A stretch of DNA of 17,647 nt. Source: Chloroflexota bacterium. Lineage in GTDB: Bacteria; Chloroflexota; Ktedonobacteria; Ktedonobacterales; Ktedonobacteraceae. The stretch spans positions 1 to 17,647 of the forward strand of contig VBHI01000331.1 in assembly GCA_005881495.1 (NCBI GenBank), read 5' to 3'. This document shows positions 13,695-17,647 of this stretch, in pieces. Every line of letters starts with the position of its first letter. The stretch's first letter is position 1. Both the position numbers and the translations under genes were made by a program. Below the pieces are notes generated by a model that did no database searches, was not told where the DNA came from, and saw nothing but the letters and a program-made list of their open reading frames with translations.

Positions 13695-13925
13695 TCAAGA
13701 GTGCTCGCCGAGGCCGCGGCAGGAATCTTCTCGAAAATGTGTTGCATACTTCTCATCTACGATAAAAACGGGATTGGTGCCTGGAAAGCCTGCACGCACT
13801 GTCGTACAGTCCCCCAACTCGTGACGTGTACAAATGGCAGCCACATAAGAATGCCAGTATGAGGGGTTCGTGAAACAGCGACTGTACTCCTGACGGGTCG
13901 CAAAGGATGGTCGTTCTAAGATCAT
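13695..13925 (-). pseudogene. Phosphotransferase-like (APH/kinase fold) N-terminal remnant
   Basis: The frame from ATG 13925 reads YSRCFTNPSYWHSYVAAICT, then RHELGDCTTVRAGFPGTNPV and FIVDEKYATHF. The pattern YWxxYVxxICxRHxL..C..(V/I)RAGxxGT.P.FIVD.KYV(I)KF is how aminoglycoside-phosphotransferase-like proteins of this phylum begin, ending at the strand that carries the ATP-binding Lys. Here the strand reads KYATHF, so the Lys is not in its normal place, and the frame stops at 13695 after 76 residues with no catalytic loop. No good ribosome site is visible. It is a decayed gene start. Around it (13456-13694 and 13926-14296) I find nothing firm except a doubtful 30-codon His-rich ORF at 14059. 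Confidence 0.5.
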
Positions 13926-14296
13926 AGTGTTTCCAATCTATCATGCATAATGAATCATCCATGATTCGTGGTCTGGACAAAGAGCACAAGGTGAAAGTAT
14001 CGAGCGCGTACTTCATCTGATATGGTTAAAAACGCTTTTTCCTCAGGAGATTTGGTGTATGGAGGAGCACGAGGCACACGAACACATGCACATTCGCAAG
14101 CGTTGCGGGGAGCAAAATGGATACGAAAAGAGAGCTCATTACTTATTCTGATGAGAGGTGCAAGCAGAGATATTCCCGGTGGCGTTGAAGCTGGTTAATG
14201 AGGGTGTCGTAGCCAGGTCATTTGCTTGTCTCCCTTTCTTGTGAGGAAAATCTTCTTGTTCAGTATAAAAGATCGCTGTGTTATGGTCAAGCGCAG

Positions 14297-14833
14297 CTAA
14301 ACATACACACTACATCCTCGCTCCTCCAGCTGTTGAATCCACCCTGGATCGGCACATATCTTGTTCCATCGTACATCCAGTTTCTCAAGATTTGGGAACT
14401 CCCCAAATCCCTCACGGAGCGAAACCAGCCGGTTCGCCCTCACATCAAGAAAGGTAAGGCTTCTCAAATTTCTCAGCGCATCAGGCAGAGCCATCAGGTG
14501 ATTATTCCTCAAATCCAGCACCTTCAGGTTTGCCAGCTTGCCCAGCGATTCAGGCAAAACCCTTAACCGGTTATGAAACAAACGCAACTCCCTGAGTTCT
14601 TGCAAATTTCCAATCGACTCGGGGAGCGCCTCCAACGCATTGTCCATCGCATGCAATTCTCTCAAGTTCGCCAGCTTCCCCAGCCATTCCGGCAACTCTG
14701 TCAACTGATTCCCGCTCACATCCAGGTATTGGAGCTCCCTCAACTGGCCGAGTGACTCTGGCAACTCAGTCAACACGCGGTATCGCAGAGACAGAGCAAC
14801 ACCAGTATCTCCCTTTTCTGTCTCTCCCAACAC
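14297..14833 (-). CDS. Small leucine-rich-repeat protein
   Basis: The product consists of six 23-residue LRRs of the pattern LxxLPxxLGxLxxLxxLdvxxNx (for example LTELPEWLGKLANLRELHAM and LRVLPESLGKLANLKVLDLR) after some 20 leading residues, closed by a capping segment ICADPGWIQQLEERGCSVYV. No signal peptide, membrane helix, kinase or GTPase (ROC) domain is attached, so it is a free cytoplasmic binding scaffold of unknown partner. I chose GTG 14833 because AAGGAGGGGG (14848-14839) lies 5 bases before it and the promoter places the RNA start near 14859. The longer frame from GTG 14851 would put that ribosome site inside the gene. Single, monocistronic. Confidence 0.9.
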   Translation of the reverse strand: MLGETEKGDTGVALSLRYRVLTELPESLGQLRELQYLDVSGNQLTELPEWLGKLANLRELHAMDNALEALPESIGNLQELRELRLFHNRLRVLPESLGKLANLKVLDLRNNHLMALPDALRNLRSLTFLDVRANRLVSLREGFGEFPNLEKLDVRWNKICADPGWIQQLEERGCSVYV

Positions 14834-14848
14834 TTTTTCCCCCTCCTT

Positions 14849-14897
14849 CACTTGACGCCCATAGGGTTGTAAATATCATCCCAATAAGCGTCAAGTG
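14849..14897 (-). promoter_or_regulatory. Promoter of the LRR gene inside a 10-bp inverted repeat
   Basis: On the minus strand TTGACG (14894-14889), 17 bases, TACAAC (14871-14866) form a fair promoter. A perfect inverted repeat, CACTTGACGC (14849-14858) and GCGTCAAGTG (14888-14897), covers the -35 box and the expected start site just before the ribosome site, so it could be an operator or a 5'-leader hairpin. Confidence 0.5.
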
Positions 14898-14997
14898 GAG
14901 GAACTCCAAATTGGGATCAATGGCCGCGTCTCGCGCCGCTCCCAGGGCGGAGGCAAGCCCCGCCTACACGGCTGGGCGTTCCGTTCCTATATAGTAG

Positions 14998-15100
14998 GGT
15001 TGACCCTTGCGGTCAACCTGTGGGCTTGCGGTCAACCTGTGGGCTTGCGGTCAACCTGTGGGCTTGCGGTCAACCTGTGGGCTTGCGGTCAACCTGGGGC
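14998..15100 (+). repeat. 19-bp tandem repeat, five copies
   Basis: CTTGCGGTCAACCTGTGGG occurs five times head to tail from 15006 to 15100, four exact and the last altered at the end (CTGGGGC). The first copy is preceded by GGTTGACC, which with the GGTCAACC of copy 1 makes a perfect 8-bp hairpin (14998-15018). It lies in the noncoding gap between the divergent LRR and lipoprotein genes. Upstream (14930-14990) the sequence is G/C-rich with short palindromes of the same intergenic type. Confidence 0.9.
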
Positions 15101-15232
15101 CTGTGCCGACTCCTTAGCAGTTTCGCGCATTCATGGTTAAGCGTGACCTGGTTCATAGTATTAATTAAAAATATAGGGATACAATATATTTAGAAAAGGT
15201 GTTTTGCAATAAAAAAGAAAGAAGAGTTCGTC

Positions 15233-16033
15233 TTGAAAAAAATTATGGCTAGCTTTGTTGTACTGATCAGTGTGTTTTTGCTCGCCAGCTGCGGCGCGTC
15301 ACCGTCCGCACCGGCGGTAGCGCCAACAACTCAGCCAGTGTCGCCGGTGCCGTTCAAGGTGGTAAGCATTGCTATGGGGGTCAATCCGGCATCTATCGCG
15401 GGCATGGCCTGTGGACATACCATTACCGTCACCTACACAGCAACGTTCCATGTCGCGGCTAACAGTTCCGGTGGCACGGTGCAGTTTATATATACGGTCA
15501 ACAATGGTCGTTCCACAACGCCTGCCAGCCTGAACTTCGGGCCCAGAGAGACCATAAAGACCTATTCTTTTATCTGGCAGGGGACGCTTTCCTCGGACAA
15601 TGTCTATCCGGGGTTGGGTGGCGTGCTGACGAGCAGTCCTAACGAGGTGCATTCGCCGTCGGTCAAGCCTACGGGAACGTGTGTTTCATCGGCTGCGTTC
15701 CAGGTGACAAACATCGACCTGTTGGTCAGTCCATCCTCAATCGTGGGGATGAGCTGCAATAGCAGCATGACCTTCACCTATACCGTCACGTTCCATCTTG
15801 CGCCCAACAGCCGCGGTGGGACGATCCAGTTTATGTACACGACCAACAACGGGCGTTCCAGCACGAATAGCAGCGTCACCGCAAGCGCGGGTACGACGAC
15901 TGTGACCTACAAATTCACCAGCTCAGGCGTTCTCTATCCCGATCACACGTTCCCAGGCATCGCGGAAGTGATAACGACCAGCCCTAACCAGGTGAACTCG
16001 CCCCAGGTAAAGCCTGCTGGGCAGTGCAGCTAA
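15233..16033 (+). CDS. Secreted lipoprotein with two copies of an unrecognised domain
   Basis: The N terminus is a lipoprotein signal peptide, KK followed by MASFVVLISVFLLASC with lipobox LLASC, so the mature protein begins at Cys 20 and is lipid-anchored. A Ser/Pro/Ala linker follows. Then come two homologous domains of about 108 residues. Copy 1 has VNPASIAGMACGHTITVTYT and GGTVQFIYTVNNGRST; copy 2 has VSPSSIVGMSCNSSMTFTYT and GGTIQFMYTTNNGRSS. Both end SSPN.V.SP.VKP.G.C or TSPNQVNSPQVKPAGQC. Each has one Cys near its start and one at its end, probably a disulfide, and looks all-beta, immunoglobulin-like. TTG 15233 is preferred over ATG 15245 because it supplies the positive KK of the signal and has a purine-rich AAGAAGAG upstream. 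Function unknown; a surface adhesion or binding role would be a guess. Confidence 0.88.
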   Translation: MKKIMASFVVLISVFLLASCGASPSAPAVAPTTQPVSPVPFKVVSIAMGVNPASIAGMACGHTITVTYTATFHVAANSSGGTVQFIYTVNNGRSTTPASLNFGPRETIKTYSFIWQGTLSSDNVYPGLGGVLTSSPNEVHSPSVKPTGTCVSSAAFQVTNIDLLVSPSSIVGMSCNSSMTFTYTVTFHLAPNSRGGTIQFMYTTNNGRSSTNSSVTASAGTTTVTYKFTSSGVLYPDHTFPGIAEVITTSPNQVNSPQVKPAGQCS

Positions 16034-16048
16034 GCACAATTCTTCCGT

Positions 16049-16078
16049 CCTGGTATATGCTTTCCATCATGTACCAGG
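16049..16078. terminator. Hairpin between convergent genes
   Basis: CCTGGTATATG (16049-16059) and CATGTACCAGG (16068-16078) form an 11-bp stem with one G-U pair and an 8-base loop. It lies between the lipoprotein stop (16033) and the stop of the minus-strand adenylyltransferase (16095), so it could end transcription from both sides, although neither side has a long T tract. Confidence 0.55.
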
Positions 16079-16094
16079 CTGCAACGAAACCGCA

Positions 16095-17009
16095 CTATGT
16101 TTTGGAGTCTTCAGAATGCGTTGGCTCGACGCCACGCGGCAGCTTCCGAACTGCGTCCAGGTATGCACTCACCCGGTCGTCCAGTGGCTGCGGGTAGGCA
16201 TAGCCGAGCGCGTGGTCGACTTCCATCGCGACCCGGCGGAACAGCGAGGTCGAACGGAAGAGCGCGGCCCAATTGTCTTCGATATCCGGCCCCACGTAGG
16301 TGCTCGCGAAGTCCGACCAGATGTCCACCGGTAGCAGTCGTTTGAAGCCACGCCCGCGGACGCCCGGCTTCACGGACCAGTCGTGATCGATCTCGACGCG
16401 CCATTCGAGCAGTCGGCGCATCACTTCGAGCTTGATTTCATGCTCCAGGCACCACCTCGCGAACACGAGCTCATCCCGCCACAGGTTCTTGGCAACGTAG
16501 GTGATTTCCCACCAGAACTCCTCGACGAGCGCCTGGTACTCCGCTTCAGTCGGCCTGGCGGGGATGTGGGCTCTGTAGGATGGCGGCTGGAGTCCAGATG
16601 TCAGGCGGTCTTTGTCGAGCAGCACAAGGTAGCCCACATCCAGTTGGTCCGGCAGGGCAGCCTCGGCGGATAGGCGCTCCAGCAGCGACACAGGCCATAC
16701 GCTGTAGTCGATCTTGACGGAGTCTTCATAGAGCACGCCCCGCCAATACGTGGTCAGATTGTACAGCTCGCCCTGATCGCTATAACGCACCGCCGGCTTC
16801 CCATAGTCGGACAGCCATGCATCTTCTCGCCCGAATTGATCGGCGTCGGTAACGGCGAGAATGACATCATAATCGGACAGGATGTCCACCGGCCCATCCG
16901 GCCTCGTACGCGAGCTGGTGAGTATCATGGCACAAATCAATGGATGGGCATTCCCCCACGCAACCAGCTTTTCAAGGGGTTCCGTTTCCAGCGGTAGCAC
17001 TTGCAACAT
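16095..17009 (-). CDS. Aminoglycoside 6-adenylyltransferase family protein (ANT(6)/AadE-like)
   Basis: ANT(6) enzymes transfer AMP from ATP to the 6-hydroxyl of streptomycin. The 304-residue product has the usual length and order. The nucleotidyltransferase domain has ICAMILTSSRTRPDGPVDIL then SDYDVILAV (the GSR..D..SDYD motif, here with SSR) near residues 25-55, then VKIDYSVWPV with the third acidic position. The helical C-terminal domain has EEFWWEITYVAKNLWRDELV, FARWCLE, WSVKPGVRGRGFKRLL and a final YPQPLDDRV. All key blocks are intact. The ribosome site before ATG 17009 is poor (GGAAAACG). Housekeeping relatives without a resistance role are common in soil bacteria, so antibiotic resistance is possible but not shown. 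It is convergent with the lipoprotein gene. Confidence 0.92.
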   Translation of the reverse strand: MLQVLPLETEPLEKLVAWGNAHPLICAMILTSSRTRPDGPVDILSDYDVILAVTDADQFGREDAWLSDYGKPAVRYSDQGELYNLTTYWRGVLYEDSVKIDYSVWPVSLLERLSAEAALPDQLDVGYLVLLDKDRLTSGLQPPSYRAHIPARPTEAEYQALVEEFWWEITYVAKNLWRDELVFARWCLEHEIKLEVMRRLLEWRVEIDHDWSVKPGVRGRGFKRLLPVDIWSDFASTYVGPDIEDNWAALFRSTSLFRRVAMEVDHALGYAYPQPLDDRVSAYLDAVRKLPRGVEPTHSEDSKT

Positions 17010-17196
17010 CGTTTTCCGTTTCTGTTCGATATGTTATCAGCTCTCTCTCATACCTTGCCCCGGCAGATTGCCAGTCATTCGGGCGACCACACAGCGATTG
17101 TGTCGATGTACTTTGCACTTCTCAGCAGCTTCCTTTTCATAGCTCCCACTAGTCTGCCAATCTTCATGTGAAACGAGCAGGGAAGCGGGTTCGTCC

Positions 17197-17345
17197 CGTA
17201 GGGGCGGGGGTGGCAGGGAAGAAGGGTGGGGACCCTTGGGTCGCCCAGCGTCCTGTTCCCCTGCCGCTTCCCACCTGTCCCCCATCGGTGAAGCCAGGGC
17301 GACGCAAGCGTCCCCACTCCACTGCGCCCCTCTCCCGCCCCTACG
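17197..17345. repeat. MITE-like large imperfect palindrome
   Basis: The outer arms CGTAGGGGCGGG (17197-17208) and CCCGCCCCTACG (17334-17345) are perfect. The inner arms GTGGGGACCCTTGGGTCGCCC (17226-17246, split here as GTGGGGACCCTT GGGTCGCCC) and 17297-17317 are complementary at 19 of 21 positions. The whole segment could fold into one long cruciform or RNA hairpin. It has no coding sense and resembles the GC-rich intergenic elements elsewhere in the window. The adjacent stretch 17010-17196 shows no feature I can name. Confidence 0.65.
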
Positions 17346-17381
17346 AACGTGACGATCTGCCCCAAAATACCTACTGTTGAG

Positions 17382-17424
17382 AGGGGATGCCATCCCCTGA
17401 CTGGGTTCCAGGGCTGTGCCCTGG
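17382..17424. repeat. Two adjacent short hairpins
   Basis: AGGGGAT-gcc-ATCCCCT (17382-17398) and CCAGGGC-tgt-GCCCTGG (17408-17424) are perfect 7-bp stems with 3-base loops, next to the large palindrome and just before a possible new gene. They may belong to the same repeat element. Confidence 0.6.
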
Positions 17425-17523
17425 CCTCTCCCCACCGGCCCGCGAAGCGGGCAACATTTCCAATGAAGTGCGACAGAACACTACCAACCCGGGTCCTCCA
17501 ACACCTCATTTGGACTCATCAGG

Positions 17524-17529
17524 TATAAT
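17524..17529 (+). promoter_or_regulatory. Consensus -10 box TATAAT
   Basis: A perfect TATAAT lies 45 bases before the start codon at 17574. The -35 position is poor (ACACCT at 17-base spacing; TTGGAC at 17510 is too close), so strength is uncertain. Confidence 0.35.
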
Positions 17530-17573
17530 AGATATGGGCAGCAAATCAACATCCAACACCGGGAGGTCTATCC

Positions 17574-17647
17574 ATGTCTAGAACCATCCCAAGAAATTTC
17601 ACGCAAAGTAACGTACAAGCCGGGCTTATCTTTACCCTTTGCCATCG
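17574..17647 (+). CDS. Start of an unidentified gene (3' end off window)
   Basis: ATG 17574 follows CGGGAGG by 7 bases and opens MSRTIPRNFTQSNVQAGLIF plus TLCH to the window edge with no stop. The ribosome site and the TATAAT box upstream make it a credible gene start. Twenty-four residues are too few to name a family. Confidence 0.5.
   Translation, partial: MSRTIPRNFTQSNVQAGLIFTLCH

Noticed and set aside
14059..14151. A 30-codon His/Glu-rich ORF (MEEHEAHEHMHIRKR...) after AGGAG
   Set aside because: It is too short to judge, with spacing of about 10 bases and no similarity or neighbouring context; it may be chance.
15006..15100. CRISPR array
   Set aside because: The 19-bp units adjoin directly with no unique spacers, and no cas genes are present.
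14895..15140. ORF across the 19-bp repeats (repeating CGQPVGLRSTCGLAVNLW)
   Set aside because: The frame is a by-product of the tandem DNA repeat, has no ribosome site, and the unit is not a multiple of three.
17037..17509. Long minus-strand frames of 130-144 residues
   Set aside because: They are read through palindromic GC-rich repeats and have no coherent protein character.

Overview
The window looks like an accessory, mobile-element-scarred stretch of chromosome from a spore-forming, mycelial Chloroflexota bacterium of the Ktedonobacteria type. That placement is inference. It rests on the mix of families (pRiA4b ORF-3 protein, ECF41 sigma factor, short LRR protein, ANT(6)-like enzyme, many IS and group II intron scraps), fairly high GC in the genes, strong AGGAGG ribosome sites and abundant GC-rich palindromic intergenic repeats. 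No rRNA, tRNA or CRISPR array was seen.

Layout. 1-1475 (minus): a promoter drives a two-gene redox operon, a membrane-anchored thioredoxin-fold protein followed by ccdA (cut by the window edge). The thioredoxin gene has an in-frame TGA exactly where the first Cys of the CxxC motif belongs (SPT-U-PTC), so it is a strong candidate selenoprotein; this is the most interesting point of the window. 1560-2141: a pRiA4b ORF-3 family protein. 2240-2602: an unrecognised C-terminal gene fragment ending at a solitary IS256-type end. 2752-4176: a flavodoxin-domain gene and a polytopic membrane protein in one operon. 4177-4826: two weak minus-strand ORFs and a 44-bp hairpin repeat that recurs at 9546. 4827-6187 (minus): a frameshifted SRPBCC/membrane gene behind a small membrane-protein gene. 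6230-6611: a collapsed IS256-family element, beyond which lies a divergent paralogue of that membrane protein (6732-7373). 7420-7694: fragments of a group II intron and of an IS3-family transposase, running directly into a GNAT acetyltransferase that seems to have lost an internal block. 8283-8801: a four-helix membrane protein. 8898-9432: a MntA-type nucleotidyltransferase whose HepT partner is cut after 14 codons and joined head-to-head to the first third of an amidohydrolase.

10212-12718: an ECF41/SigJ-type sigma factor divergent from a phytoene-desaturase-like FAD oxidoreductase, a pairing expected for ECF41 and probably a regulator with its target. 13036-13455: a VOC/glyoxalase-fold protein behind an inverted repeat that brackets its likely -10 box. 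13695-13925: the N-terminal remnant of a phosphotransferase-like gene. 14297-14833 (minus): a small leucine-rich-repeat protein with a good promoter. 15006-15100: five 19-bp tandem repeats. 15233-16033: a lipoprotein built of two copies of one unrecognised domain. 16095-17009 (minus): an aminoglycoside 6-adenylyltransferase family protein. 17197-17424: a large imperfect palindrome and smaller hairpins. At 17574 a new reading frame starts and leaves the window.

The gene order shows no single pathway. The clear functional units are the CcdA/thioredoxin redox pair, the flavodoxin/membrane-protein pair and the ECF41/oxidoreductase pair. Around them lie broken genes (SRPBCC, HepT, amidohydrolase, phosphotransferase, transposases) that record repeated deletions in a region visited by several kinds of mobile element.
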